Shown piece after piece: positions 33,785-41,790 of a stretch of 64,000 nucleotides of DNA. Below the pieces are notes generated by a model. The model saw only the letters and a list, made by a program, of their open reading frames with translations. It had not been told where the DNA came from and did not search any database. The translations under genes were made by a program, and so were the position numbers. The first letter of the stretch is position 1. Every line of letters begins with the position of its first letter. Source of the DNA: Paraburkholderia ferrariae NBRC 106233 (lineage in GTDB: Bacteria; Pseudomonadota; Gammaproteobacteria; Burkholderiales; Burkholderiaceae); assembly GCF_000685035.1 (NCBI RefSeq), contig NZ_BAYB01000018.1:62001-126000 (forward strand), written 5' to 3'.

Positions 33785-34588
33785 TTAGACGAAGCGGAAG
33801 CCGATGCCGCCGAGCGGACCGTAGTCGACATGGAACGTATCGCCCGCGCGCGCGGGGATGGGCGCCGTGAACGAACCGCTCAGGATCACGTCGCCGGCTT
33901 CGAGCCGTTCGTCGTGGCGGGCGATCTTGTTGGCGAGCCACACCACGCCCGTGGCCGGATGGTTGAGCACGGCGGCCGCCAGGCCGCTTTCCTCCACCGC
34001 GCCGTTCTTGTAGAGCAGCGCGCCCACCCAGCGCAGATCGACGTCGAGCGGCTTCACCGGGCGCCCGCCCAGCACGACGCCCGCGTTGGCAGCGAAGTCG
34101 GCGATGGTGTCGAACACCTTGCGCGGCGCCTTCGTTTCGCGGTCGAACTGCTCGATGCGCGCGTCGATGATCTCGATGGCGGGCGTGACGTAAGCGGTGG
34201 CGTCGAGCACGTCGAAAAGCGTCACGCCGGGGCCTTGCAGCGGACGGCTCAGCACGAAGGCCAGTTCCACTTCCACGCGCGGCGCAATGAAGCGATCCGC
34301 GCGAATCTCGCTGCCGGCTTCGATGAACATGCTGTCGAGGAGCGGCGCATAGTCGGGCTCGTCGATCTGCGAGGCGCGCTGCATGGCGCGCGAGGTGAGG
34401 CCGATCTTGCGGCCCTTGACGGCATGTCCCGCGGCGAGCTTGAGCTTGACCCATTCGCGCTGGATCGCGTAGCCGTCGTCGATCGTCATCTCGGGGTGCG
34501 CGCGGGAGAGGTGGCGCAGCTGCGTGCGCGTGCGTTCCGCTTCGTCGAGCTGTGCGGCGAGCTCGCGGATAATCTGCTGATCTAGCAT
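33785..34588 (-). CDS. hpaH: 2-oxo-hept-4-ene-1,7-dioate hydratase
   Basis: 267 residues, the usual length for HpaH. Family features: LSRAHPEMTIDDGYAIQREWVKLKLAAGHAVKGRKIGLTS near the start, EVELAFVL, AIEIIDARI and GGRPVKPLDVDLRWVGALL. It hydrates the diene acid made by decarboxylation in homoprotocatechuate breakdown. It lies 31 bp after hpaF on the same strand and is followed by the hpaI remnant. The start ATG is not preceded by a strong ribosome site (GGACTTTCGAC). Confidence 0.92.
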   Translation of the reverse strand: MLDQQIIRELAAQLDEAERTRTQLRHLSRAHPEMTIDDGYAIQREWVKLKLAAGHAVKGRKIGLTSRAMQRASQIDEPDYAPLLDSMFIEAGSEIRADRFIAPRVEVELAFVLSRPLQGPGVTLFDVLDATAYVTPAIEIIDARIEQFDRETKAPRKVFDTIADFAANAGVVLGGRPVKPLDVDLRWVGALLYKNGAVEESGLAAAVLNHPATGVVWLANKIARHDERLEAGDVILSGSFTAPIPARAGDTFHVDYGPLGGIGFRFV

Positions 34589-34619
34589 GTCGAAAGTCCG
34601 GTACGAGACGAGCGATGGC

Positions 34620-35021
34620 TCAGGTTTTCAGTCGGGCGTGCAGGTTGTTGTGCTTCCACGCGCCCTCCTCGCTGAATTCGACGATCTCCAGCGAAAGCGC
34701 GAGGCCGCGCGAGGCGAACGCCTGCGCGAAGTGCTGCTTGATGGCTTCGAAGAGCGCGTTGCCGGTGGCCTTGCGCACCTCGGGCGAGCGGCCCGCGCCG
34801 ATCTTCAGGCAACCGTGCAGGAAGGCGTTGTGCGGATCGCCGTCCGCAACGAAGTACTGCTCGCAGCGCAGTGCGCGCGTGCGAATGCCGCCGCGCGGGT
34901 AGACGCGTGCGCCGGCTTCGTCGCGTTGCGCGTCGAGTACTTGCGCCAATCTGGCGCAGAGTTCGCCCAGGCTCGCTGCGTCGGCGAGATTGGCGCTGTA
35001 TTCGAGGGTGAGATGCGGCAT
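34620..35021 (-). CDS. hpaF: 5-carboxymethyl-2-hydroxymuconate delta-isomerase
   Basis: 133 residues, close to the 126 of E. coli HpcD/HpaF. The protein begins M-P, so after Met removal Pro becomes residue 1, the catalytic base in this tautomerase-fold family. PHLTLEYSANLAD at the start and QYFVADGDPHNAFLHGCLKIGAGRS in the middle match the family. It isomerises the carboxylated semialdehyde product after HpaE. The CGGAG at 35034-35030 is its ribosome site. Confidence 0.92.
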   Translation of the reverse strand: MPHLTLEYSANLADAASLGELCARLAQVLDAQRDEAGARVYPRGGIRTRALRCEQYFVADGDPHNAFLHGCLKIGAGRSPEVRKATGNALFEAIKQHFAQAFASRGLALSLEIVEFSEEGAWKHNNLHARLKT

Positions 35022-35039
35022 GGTGGCGTTCTCCGCGGT

Positions 35040-35906
35040 TCAGACGGGCAGCGGCGCGACCGGCAGGATCGCGTTGATCTGCCCGGTGCCGGAACTGCCG
35101 AAGTAAGGCGTGACGATCTCGGCGCGGCCTTCGTAGCGGTCCCAGCCCAGCGCGCCCAGCAGCATGGCGGTGTCGTGCATGCCGCCTTCGCCCCAGCACT
35201 TCTCGTTGTACATCGGCAGCATGGCGCAGAAGGTCTTCCAGTCGCCGCGTTCCCAGAGCGAGACCACATGGCGGTCCGTCTCTTCGAGGAAGGGATCCCA
35301 GACCTTGTGCATGAACTGCTCGGCCGTGCCGTTGTTTGCGAAGTGATGGCTAAGCGAGCCGCTCGCGAGAATCGCGACCGTGCCGTCGTAGCGCTCTTCG
35401 ATCGCGCGCCGCACCGCCAGGCCGAAGCGCGCGCTCGTGGCGAGGTCGTGCCACATGCACCAGCCGGCCACCGAAACGCAGCGGAAGTGCTGGTCGCCGT
35501 TCATGTAGCGCATGGGCACGAGCGTGCCGTATTCGAGGTCGAGCGTGGTATCGCTGTGCGCCCGGCTCTTCACGCCCATTTCGTTGGCGACCTCGGCGAT
35601 CAGATGGCCGAGCCCGGCGTTGCCGGGGTAGGCGTAGCGCATGTTCTTGATGAAATGCGGCAGTTCGTTGCTCGTGTAGACGCCTTCGAAATGCGGCGCG
35701 CAGTTGATGTGATATTCGCTGTTCACGAGCCAGTGCACGTCGAACACGACGATCGTATCGACACCGAGTTCGCGGCAGCGGCGGCCGATCTCGTGATGCC
35801 CGTCGATGGCGGCCTGGCGGCAGCCCTTGTGCGGCCCGTCGAGTTCGGACAGATAGAGCGACGGCACGTGCGTCACCTTGGCGGCCAGCGCGAGTTTGCC
35901 CATCAT
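35040..35906 (-). CDS. hpaD: 3,4-dihydroxyphenylacetate 2,3-dioxygenase (LigB-type extradiol)
   Basis: 288 residues. It belongs to the LigB-type Fe(II) extradiol dioxygenases: KVTHVPSLYLSELDGPHKG, VFDVHWLVNSEYHINCAPHF, and SGSLSHHFANNGTAEQFMH carry the metal and acid-base His residues. It cleaves the homoprotocatechuate ring next to the diol. The ATG at 35906 overlaps the hpaE stop (ATGA), with a second ATG following immediately. The gene order E-D-F-H matches known hpa clusters. Confidence 0.93.
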   Translation of the reverse strand: MMGKLALAAKVTHVPSLYLSELDGPHKGCRQAAIDGHHEIGRRCRELGVDTIVVFDVHWLVNSEYHINCAPHFEGVYTSNELPHFIKNMRYAYPGNAGLGHLIAEVANEMGVKSRAHSDTTLDLEYGTLVPMRYMNGDQHFRCVSVAGWCMWHDLATSARFGLAVRRAIEERYDGTVAILASGSLSHHFANNGTAEQFMHKVWDPFLEETDRHVVSLWERGDWKTFCAMLPMYNEKCWGEGGMHDTAMLLGALGWDRYEGRAEIVTPYFGSSGTGQINAILPVAPLPV

Positions 35907-37360
35907 GCGCCCCAATGCGGAATGTGGTGAGAGCCCATCGAAACGCAAACGTTCTTCGGCTCGAGAAAGACTTCGTAGCTCCAGGTTCCGCCCTCGCGTC
36001 CCATGCCCGAGGCCTTCGTGCCGCCGAAGGGCTGGCGCAGGTCGCGCACGTTCTGGCTGTTCACGAAGCACATGCCCGCTTCGATTGCGGCGGCCACGCG
36101 CAGCGCGCGGCCCGTGTTTTCGGTCCACACGTAGCTGGACAGGCCGTAGGCGATGTCGTTGGCGAGGCGAATCGCGTCGGCTTCGTCCTCGAAGGGGATC
36201 AGGCAGGCCACCGGCCCGAAGATCTCTTCCTGTGCGATGCGCATGCGGTTGTCCACGTCCACGAACACCGTGGGCTGCACGAAGTTGCCCTGCTTCATGG
36301 CGTCGGGCAGCGCGGGCGCGTCGAGGCCGCCGCACGCGAGCGTCGCGCCTTCCTTCGCCCCCAGCTCGATATAGCTGCGCACCTTCGCGAGATGCCCCTG
36401 GCTGATCATCGGGCCCACGATGGTCTTTTCGTCGAGCGGATCGCCCACCGTAATGCGCTTCGCACGCTCGACGAAGCGCTCGGCGAACTTCGCATAGATC
36501 GAACGCTGCACGAGTATGCGCGAGCCCGCCGTGCAGCGCTCGCCGTTGTTCGAGAAGATCATGAAGACGGCGGCATCGAGCGCGCGCTCGAAATCGGCGT
36601 CGTCGAAAATCACGAACGGCGATTTGCCGCCCAGCTCCATCGAAAACTTCTTGAGCCCCGCCGTCTGCACGATACGGTTGCCCGTGGCCGTCGATCCCGT
36701 GAACGACACTGCGCGCACGTCCGGATGCGCGACGAGCGGCTCGCCCGTTTCCTTGCCGTAGCCGTGCACGACGTTCAGCACGCCGGCCGGGATGCCCGCT
36801 TCGAGCGCAAGCTGGCCGAGCATCGAAGCGGTGAGCGGCGAGAGCTCGCTCATCTTGAGCACGGCCGTGTTGCCGAACGCAAGACACGGCGCGACCTTCC
36901 ACGTGGCCGTCATGAACGGCACGTTCCAGGGCGAGATCAGTGCACATACACCGACCGGATGGAACAGCGTGTAGTTCAGATGCGTGCTGGTGGGGTAGGT
37001 GTGGCCATCCACGGCGGTGCAGACTTCGGCGAAGTAGCTGAAGTTGTCGGCGGCGCGCGGCACCAGTTGCTTGCCCGTTTGCGAAATGGTCTGGCCCGTG
37101 TCCTTCGTTTCCGTCTGCGCGATCTCGGGCACGTTCTTCGCGATCAGTTCGCCCAGCTTGCGCACGGCCTTCGCGCGTTCCGCGGCAGGCTTTGCGGCCC
37201 AGGCGGGGAACGCGTCCTTCGCTGCGCGCACGGCCAGGTCGATTTCGGCGGCGCCGCCGCGCGCGACTTCAGCCAGCACTTCCTGCGTGGCGGGGTTCAC
37301 GGTTTCGAAGTAGTCGCGGCTGGCGTGCGCTTCGCCATTGATCAGATGTTCGACTCGCAT
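35903..37360 (-). CDS. hpaE: 5-carboxymethyl-2-hydroxymuconate semialdehyde dehydrogenase
   Basis: 485 residues of the aldehyde dehydrogenase superfamily. Catalytic Glu is in FSMELGGKSPF and catalytic Cys in NNGERCTAGSR; cofactor region is FTGSTATGNRI. The start at 37360 (MRVEHLING) agrees with known HpaE proteins; longer frame upstream is read-through of hpaG2. It oxidises the ring-cleavage product using NAD. It starts 7 bp after hpaG2 ends, with AAGGTAAGAG as ribosome site. Confidence 0.93.
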   Translation of the reverse strand: MRVEHLINGEAHASRDYFETVNPATQEVLAEVARGGAAEIDLAVRAAKDAFPAWAAKPAAERAKAVRKLGELIAKNVPEIAQTETKDTGQTISQTGKQLVPRAADNFSYFAEVCTAVDGHTYPTSTHLNYTLFHPVGVCALISPWNVPFMTATWKVAPCLAFGNTAVLKMSELSPLTASMLGQLALEAGIPAGVLNVVHGYGKETGEPLVAHPDVRAVSFTGSTATGNRIVQTAGLKKFSMELGGKSPFVIFDDADFERALDAAVFMIFSNNGERCTAGSRILVQRSIYAKFAERFVERAKRITVGDPLDEKTIVGPMISQGHLAKVRSYIELGAKEGATLACGGLDAPALPDAMKQGNFVQPTVFVDVDNRMRIAQEEIFGPVACLIPFEDEADAIRLANDIAYGLSSYVWTENTGRALRVAAAIEAGMCFVNSQNVRDLRQPFGGTKASGMGREGGTWSYEVFLEPKNVCVSMGSHHIPHWGA

Positions 37361-37367
37361 GGTTCTC

Positions 37368-38135
37368 TTACCTTGGCGTGGCGCGGCCGAATTCGGCGTC
37401 GGACGCGATCGTGTTGACAAGACGGCCGAGGCCGTCGATTTCGCAGACCACTTCGTCGCCCGCATTCACGTTGACGACGCCTTCCGGCGTACCGGTCAGG
37501 ATGACGTCGCCGGGGGCGAGCGTCATGAAGCCGCTCAGGTACTCGATCAGTTCGGCGATGCCCGTCACGAGATCGCGCGTGTTGCCGCGCTGTTTGAGCT
37601 CGCCGTTCACGAAGGTGCGCAGTTCCAGCGCGTCGACGTCGGCAATGTCGGCCGCGTCGACGAACCAGGGGCCGAGCACCGTGCCGCCGTCGCGGTTTTT
37701 CACGCGCAGGTTCGGGCGGTAGTAGTTTTCCAGGTAGTCGCGGATCGCGTAGTCGTTCGCGATCGCGTAGCCGGCCACGTGCTGCATGGCGTCTTCGCGC
37801 CTGACCTGTTGCGCCGTGCGGCCGATCACCACGGCCAGTTCGCACTCGTAGTGCATGAAGGCGACGTCGTCGGGGCGGCGCGTGACGCCGCGATGGCCGA
37901 TCACGCTGCCCGGGCCCTTGAGGAAGACAAGCGGCTCGTCCTGCTTCGAGAACGCCAGTTCTTTCGCGTGTTCGGCATAGTTCAGGCCGAGCGCGAAGAT
38001 CGTGCCGGGCTCGAACGGCGCGAGCCACACGAGTTCGTGCTCGTCGCGCACGCGGCCGTCGGCGAGCCGCACGCGATCGCCCGCGGGCGTCGCTTCGTGA
38101 ATGGCGCCTGCATAGGCAACGCGACCGCGCATCAT
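37368..38135 (-). CDS. hpaG2: HpaG C-terminal-type isomerase/decarboxylase subunit
   Basis: 255 residues of the fumarylacetoacetate hydrolase fold: FALGLNYAEHAKEL, FLKGPGSVIGH, MHYECELAVVIG, and GFMTLAPGDVILTGTPEGV. In E. coli, HpaG is one chain with two such halves; here the halves are separate genes, as in Pseudomonas and other Burkholderiaceae. It decarboxylates 5-oxo-pent-3-ene-1,2,5-tricarboxylate and isomerises the product. The ATG at 38135 overlaps the hpaG1 stop (ATGA). Confidence 0.92.
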   Translation of the reverse strand: MMRGRVAYAGAIHEATPAGDRVRLADGRVRDEHELVWLAPFEPGTIFALGLNYAEHAKELAFSKQDEPLVFLKGPGSVIGHRGVTRRPDDVAFMHYECELAVVIGRTAQQVRREDAMQHVAGYAIANDYAIRDYLENYYRPNLRVKNRDGGTVLGPWFVDAADIADVDALELRTFVNGELKQRGNTRDLVTGIAELIEYLSGFMTLAPGDVILTGTPEGVVNVNAGDEVVCEIDGLGRLVNTIASDAEFGRATPR

Positions 38136-38914
38136 GCCTCGGCTCCCTGTGGTGTGTGTGCTGCCGCTTGCGGTGCGACGAAGTCGATGGCGAGCGGCGC
38201 CCAGTCGCCGATGGCGAGCGTGGCGCGCGCGCCGGCTTTTGCCACGGGCGCGCCATGCGGCACGCCCAGCGTGATGATGTCGCCGGGGGCCAGCGTCATG
38301 AAGTCGGTCACGTCTTCGAGCAGTTGCGCGACACCGCGCACGCTGGCGGCAGTGCTGGCGGTGAACGGCGCTTCGCCTGCAATCTGCACGGTGATCGCCA
38401 GATCGTCGGGATGGGCGACGTGAGCGCGCGCGACGATAGCGGGGCCGATCACGCAGAAGTTGTCGCGTGCGCGAAAGCGCACGGATGGCCGGTAGACGCT
38501 CGCATGAGGTACGCTCAGATCGGCGACCAGCGTATAGCCCGCAACGTAATCGAACGCCTCGCGGGCGCTCACGCGCGCAGCGGTGCGCCCGATCACGATG
38601 CCGAGCGACGCGCCCACCTCTACGCCTTCCTCGCCCGGCACCGCCACGCGTGCGCCGTGTCCGGCGAGCGTGTTGCGCGGCTTGAGATAGAGAATGGGCG
38701 CGCGCGGCGGCGCCTTGTAGGGCGGCGCATTCACAGCGTCGCCCAGCGCTGCGAGCGCGGCCCGGTCGTTGAGCAGCGTGCCGTAGACCGCGCCGCTTAC
38801 CGGCGCACGGCAACGCGCCCCGCCGGCGAGCAGCGCGCGCGCGGCGCTGGCGCTCACGTCGCGCGGCAGCGCCTCGCCTTCCACATGAAGCAGATGATCG
38901 GCTACTGAGAACAT
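38132..38914 (-). CDS. hpaG1: HpaG N-terminal-type isomerase/decarboxylase subunit
   Basis: 260 residues from the ATG at 38914 (MFSVADHLLHVEG); a GTG six codons upstream (38932) is possible but sits only 8 bp from the operator. FAH-fold signatures: LYLKPRNTLAGHG, EVGASLGIVIGRTAARV, VRFRARDNFCVIGPAIV and DFMTLAPGDIITLGVPHG. First gene of the leftward hpa operon, divergent from hpaR. It pairs with hpaG2, to which it is translationally coupled. Confidence 0.9.
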   Translation of the reverse strand: MFSVADHLLHVEGEALPRDVSASAARALLAGGARCRAPVSGAVYGTLLNDRAALAALGDAVNAPPYKAPPRAPILYLKPRNTLAGHGARVAVPGEEGVEVGASLGIVIGRTAARVSAREAFDYVAGYTLVADLSVPHASVYRPSVRFRARDNFCVIGPAIVARAHVAHPDDLAITVQIAGEAPFTASTAASVRGVAQLLEDVTDFMTLAPGDIITLGVPHGAPVAKAGARATLAIGDWAPLAIDFVAPQAAAHTPQGAEA

Positions 38915-38939
38915 GGCTGGCTTCGTTTCCACGAAAATA

Positions 38940-38968
38940 CTAATATGTTAGCAATGTTGCGCTTGCTA
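38940..38968. promoter_or_regulatory. Overlapping palindromes, likely HpaR operator
   Basis: CTAATATGTTAG (38940-38951) is a near-perfect palindrome and overlaps TAGCAA-N8-TTGCTA (38949-38968), a perfect one. Both lie in the divergent region between hpaG1 and hpaR, directly before the hpaG1 start, where a MarR-type repressor would block transcription. Confidence 0.55.
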
Positions 38969-39058
38969 TGATCCGTCGTCAACCCGTCGATACGGGATTC
39001 ACGGGTTTCCCCTGGGGCCATCGGTTCGCAGGGGGGTCCCGTCCGAACCCAGGCCACC

Positions 39059-39505
39059 ATGTCCGATACCTCGCCGTCTTCCACCCGCGTGGCGCACCGC
39101 AATCTGCCGATGCTGCTCCTGCGCGCCCGCGAAAAAATGATGGAGCGCTTCCGCCCGCTCATCACCGCGCACGGTCTTACCGAGCAGCAGTGGCGCGTGA
39201 TTCGCGCGCTCAACGAAAGCGGCCCGCTGGAGCCGCGGCAGATTTCAGACCTGTGCACGATTTCGAGCCCGAGCATGGCGGGCGTGCTGGCCCGCATGGA
39301 ATCGCTCGGTCTCATCACGAAGGAGCGCTTTGCCGAGGACCAGCGGCGCGTGCTCGTTTCGCTGACGAAGAAAAGCCATCAGCTCGTCAAAGCGATTTCG
39401 AGGGAACTCGAGGCACGCTATGCGGCGCTCGAAGAGGAAGTGGGGCGGGACGTGGTGGAGCGGGTCTATCGCGCGATAGACGATCTGCTCACGGGGCTGG
39501 AGTAA
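39059..39505 (+). CDS. hpaR: MarR-family regulator of the homoprotocatechuate operon
   Basis: 148 residues. The start MSDTSPSSTRVAHRNLPMLLLRAREKMMERFRPLI and TEQQWRVIRALNESGPLEPRQISDLCTISSPSMAGVLARMESLGLI match HpaR proteins. HpaR represses the hpa operon and is released by 4-hydroxyphenylacetate or related acids. It is divergent from hpaG1, with paired palindromes between. The ATG is preceded by CCAGGCCACC, a weak ribosome site. Confidence 0.92.
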   Translation: MSDTSPSSTRVAHRNLPMLLLRAREKMMERFRPLITAHGLTEQQWRVIRALNESGPLEPRQISDLCTISSPSMAGVLARMESLGLITKERFAEDQRRVLVSLTKKSHQLVKAISRELEARYAALEEEVGRDVVERVYRAIDDLLTGLE

Positions 39506-39538
39506 CCACACCGGCCCGGAAGGAGGCGACGGCGCGCG

Positions 39539-39558
39539 AAGGTGAGCGCTTACGGGAG
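39539..39558 (+). repeat. 20-bp dispersed motif, copy 8
   Basis: AAGGTGAG-CGCTTA-CGGGAG, in the 78-bp convergent gap between hpaR and the thioredoxin-like gene. Confidence 0.75.
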
Positions 39559-39583
39559 CAGAGCGCGAACCGGAGCGCCGGAC

Positions 39584-39898
39584 TTACCGCTCGAATGCGG
39601 CGAACGCATCTTCCAGTTCGAAGGGCCTGGTAGGGCGCACGACGCGCGCCACTTCCACGCCGTCGCGCAGGAAGATCAGCGTGGGCCACAGCTTCACGCG
39701 GAACGAGCGGCCGAGCGCGCGGCCCGGACCGTCTTCCACTTCCAGGTGACGCACTTCGGGATGCTGCGCGAACGCGGCGCCGATCAACGGCTGGGCGCCC
39801 TGGCAGTAGCCGCACCAGTTCGTGCCGAATTCCAGCACGGCGGGGCCGCTCATGGCATCGACTTCCTGGCGCGCGGGGGCGTTGGTGGCATAGCTCAT
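39584..39898 (-). CDS. Thioredoxin-family protein
   Basis: 104 residues from the ATG at 39898. Active site is W-C29-G-Y-C32 in FGTNWCGYCQGAQP, with cis-Pro in KLWPTLIFLRDG. No signal peptide, so it acts in the cytoplasm as a small disulfide reductase. CGYC is less common than CGPC and points to a thioredoxin-like protein rather than housekeeping thioredoxin. It is convergent with hpaR and alone on its strand. Confidence 0.88.
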   Translation of the reverse strand: MSYATNAPARQEVDAMSGPAVLEFGTNWCGYCQGAQPLIGAAFAQHPEVRHLEVEDGPGRALGRSFRVKLWPTLIFLRDGVEVARVVRPTRPFELEDAFAAFER

Positions 39899-40001
39899 CG
39901 TGGCTTCCCTCGTGGGTTGACTCCGTGACACCTTCATACGATACCGCAATGCGCGGTTGCCTTCAGGGCGTCACGAAGGCGAGAAAGTGCGCACGGCACG
40001 A

Positions 40002-40811
40002 TCAACCCGGCGAGCCCGGCATGCGCGTGGCCAGCATCGCCGTGGATTCGATGCGCTCGATCAGCCAGCCGTCGCTCGAATGCTCGGCCACGAGGGCGTC
40101 GATGCCCGCGAGCAGCGTGTCCAGCCGGTCGCCCAGGCGCTCGCGCGAAAGGCTCGACATCGAAAGCGGCCGCGCCTTCAATTGCTCGGCGCTCACGCGC
40201 CGGTACTCGATCACCGAAATGCGCTCCAGCGCCGCAAAGGCGGAGCGCGCGAGCACGTCCGAGTGGTTCTCCCAGTCCGCCGACTTGCGTTGGGCGCGCG
40301 CGGGATCTTCGTTGGCGTACTGGTCGAGCAGCGTGCGGTATTGCGCGGCCCATGGGCGCAGCGGGTCGTCCAGGTGCTGGGTGCCGAAGAGCGTGACGGC
40401 GCCCCGCGGGGCCAGCAGCGTCTCGAGGCGCGCGAGCGTATCGGCGCGATCCATCCAGTGAAACGCGCGGCCGATGACAGCGAGATGAAACGTGCCGAGC
40501 GCCGCATCGAGATCGTACGAACTGCCTTGCCGGTATTCGATGTTGGGCGCGATGCCCGCGCCGAGTTCGGACGCGACGGCGAGCATCGCCGGTTCGGGAT
40601 CGATGGCGACCGCCTGCGCGACCCAGCTTGCGAATGCGAGCGAGAGCTGGCCGGGCCCGCAGCCGAGGTCGAGCAGGCGCTGCGTGCCGTCGAGTCCGGC
40701 GTGCTGCGCGACGCGGCGAATCAGCGCGGGCGAGTAGGCGGGGCGGCCGAGCAGATAGTGCGGGGCGGCGTGGCGGAAGCGGTCGGGGACGAAAGGCGTG
40801 ATCGAGCTCAT
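40002..40811 (-). CDS. SAM-dependent methyltransferase (class I)
   Basis: 269 residues. The SAM-binding motif I is LLDLGCGPG (47-55), the acidic loop VAIDPEP follows, and FHLAVIGRAFHWMDR is typical of the Methyltransf_11/25 group that includes trans-aconitate methyltransferase-like proteins. The substrate is unknown. The ATG at 40811 fits the usual N-terminus; a very long upstream extension in the same frame passes through three copies of the 20-bp motif and is not coding. It is divergent from the small gene at 41430. Confidence 0.85.
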   Translation of the reverse strand: MSSITPFVPDRFRHAAPHYLLGRPAYSPALIRRVAQHAGLDGTQRLLDLGCGPGQLSLAFASWVAQAVAIDPEPAMLAVASELGAGIAPNIEYRQGSSYDLDAALGTFHLAVIGRAFHWMDRADTLARLETLLAPRGAVTLFGTQHLDDPLRPWAAQYRTLLDQYANEDPARAQRKSADWENHSDVLARSAFAALERISVIEYRRVSAEQLKARPLSMSSLSRERLGDRLDTLLAGIDALVAEHSSDGWLIERIESTAMLATRMPGSPG

Positions 40812-40923
40812 GGATAGGTCGACTGGCAGAGAGGGGCGGTGGGTAAGAGGTGCCGTGCTGGAGCGTGCAACCCGCACAGTCTGGAGAGCGCCCGCGGCGG
40901 CGTCAAGACGGGCCGGTACGCAA

Positions 40924-40943
40924 GAGGTGAGCTTTTTCGGGAG
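40924..40943 (+). repeat. 20-bp dispersed motif, copy 9
   Basis: GAGGTGAG-CTTTTT-CGGGAG. Confidence 0.8.
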
Positions 40944-41112
40944 TGAGCCTGGAGAGTCAGGAATACGCACCTTTGTGTGAATCGTGGCGGCTGGGTAAAA
41001 CCTGGTATGGAAGAAAGAGACTTGAAAACAAGGGGTGAAATGACATGTTGGCGAGATGCACCGGTGCGCGATACGCGCTTGCCTGGCTAACCGAAACAAC
41101 GGCGCGTGGCAT

Positions 41113-41132
41113 GAGGTGAGATTTTGCGGGAG
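41113..41132 (+). repeat. 20-bp dispersed motif, copy 10
   Basis: GAGGTGAG-ATTTTG-CGGGAG, followed at once by a partial second GAGGTGAG. Confidence 0.8.
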
Positions 41133-41302
41133 GTGAGGTAGGCGAGGCATGGGCGGCTCACGGCAGCGCGGGCAGCGCACCGTCCGGGTCATGCGCTTTC
41201 GCGATCCCACCTTGTTTTCAAGGCTCTTTTCTCACACAGGCGCAAGCGCCGGTCGTTGCTCGGCAGCCAGCGTATGCGACGCACTGCCGCGCCAGGCACG
41301 CA

Positions 41303-41322
41303 AAGGTGAGAAGATTCGGGAG
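41303..41322 (+). repeat. 20-bp dispersed motif, copy 11
   Basis: AAGGTGAG-AAGATT-CGGGAG. Confidence 0.8.
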
Positions 41323-41429
41323 CCTGCCGCGAGCCCGGCGCGGGCACGATGGACGCCCGCGTGCGATGGGTATATAAAAGAAGTGCGGGATCCTTTCGAT
41401 TACTTGTCACCCAGGAGAAACGTTTCATT

Positions 41430-41714
41430 ATGGCGAGCGACGACACACAGAAGCAGGACGCCCAGTCGCCGGACGGCGCCCCGGCGCAACCCGATCTGGA
41501 GCATCTGAACGCGGCGCTCACGCACGTCGACGAAGGCGTGAAGTCGGGCAGCATTGCGGCAGGCGCGGCAAGAGGCCTCGTCTATAGCCTCGTGGAAACG
41601 CTGGGCGCGCTCGTGGGCGACCCGGATCTGCCCGAGCACGCGCGCTCCGGCTACCAGGGCTTGCTGGAGGCGGCGCGCGAGTTGCGCGTCAAGCTCGAAC
41701 GCGCACCACGCTAA
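41430..41714 (+). CDS. Small conserved hypothetical protein
   Basis: 94 residues with a strong AGGAG nine bases before the ATG. The first 25 residues are polar and disordered (MASDDTQKQDAQSPDGAPAQ); the rest is helical and amphipathic (HLNAALTHVDEGVKSGSIAAG, then LVYSLVETLGALVGDPDLPEHA). No signal peptide. Family not recognised. It converges with the YcaQ-like gene. Confidence 0.65.
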   Translation: MASDDTQKQDAQSPDGAPAQPDLEHLNAALTHVDEGVKSGSIAAGAARGLVYSLVETLGALVGDPDLPEHARSGYQGLLEAARELRVKLERAPR

Positions 41715-41737
41715 CCAGGCGAACCACGCGAATGCCA

Positions 41738-41766
41738 ACGGCGGCGACGTTCCGCGCCGCCGCCGT
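41738..41766. terminator. GC stem-loop between convergent genes
   Basis: ACGGCGGCG (41738-41746) pairs with CGCCGCCGT (41758-41766), a 9-bp perfect stem in the 76-bp gap between the small gene and the YcaQ-like gene. It has no T-run on either strand, so termination is only suggested by place. Confidence 0.35.
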
Positions 41767-41790
41767 GCCGCCGTCCCGGCCTGGCACCCC

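Larger units (their letters stand above)
40812..41429. other. Divergent intergenic region with regularly spaced motifs
   Basis: 618 bp without a gene. It holds motif copies 9, 10 and 11 at 189- and 190-bp spacing. Midway between them are two CTTG-N4-CAAG palindromes (41021-41032 with A4, 41211-41222 with T4). A CCAGGAGAAA ribosome site precedes the gene at 41430. No reading frame shows coding bias. Confidence 0.55.

Noticed and set aside
40812..41210. N-terminal extension of the methyltransferase frame
   Set aside because: The extension passes through two dispersed motif copies and two palindromes and lacks protein-like composition.
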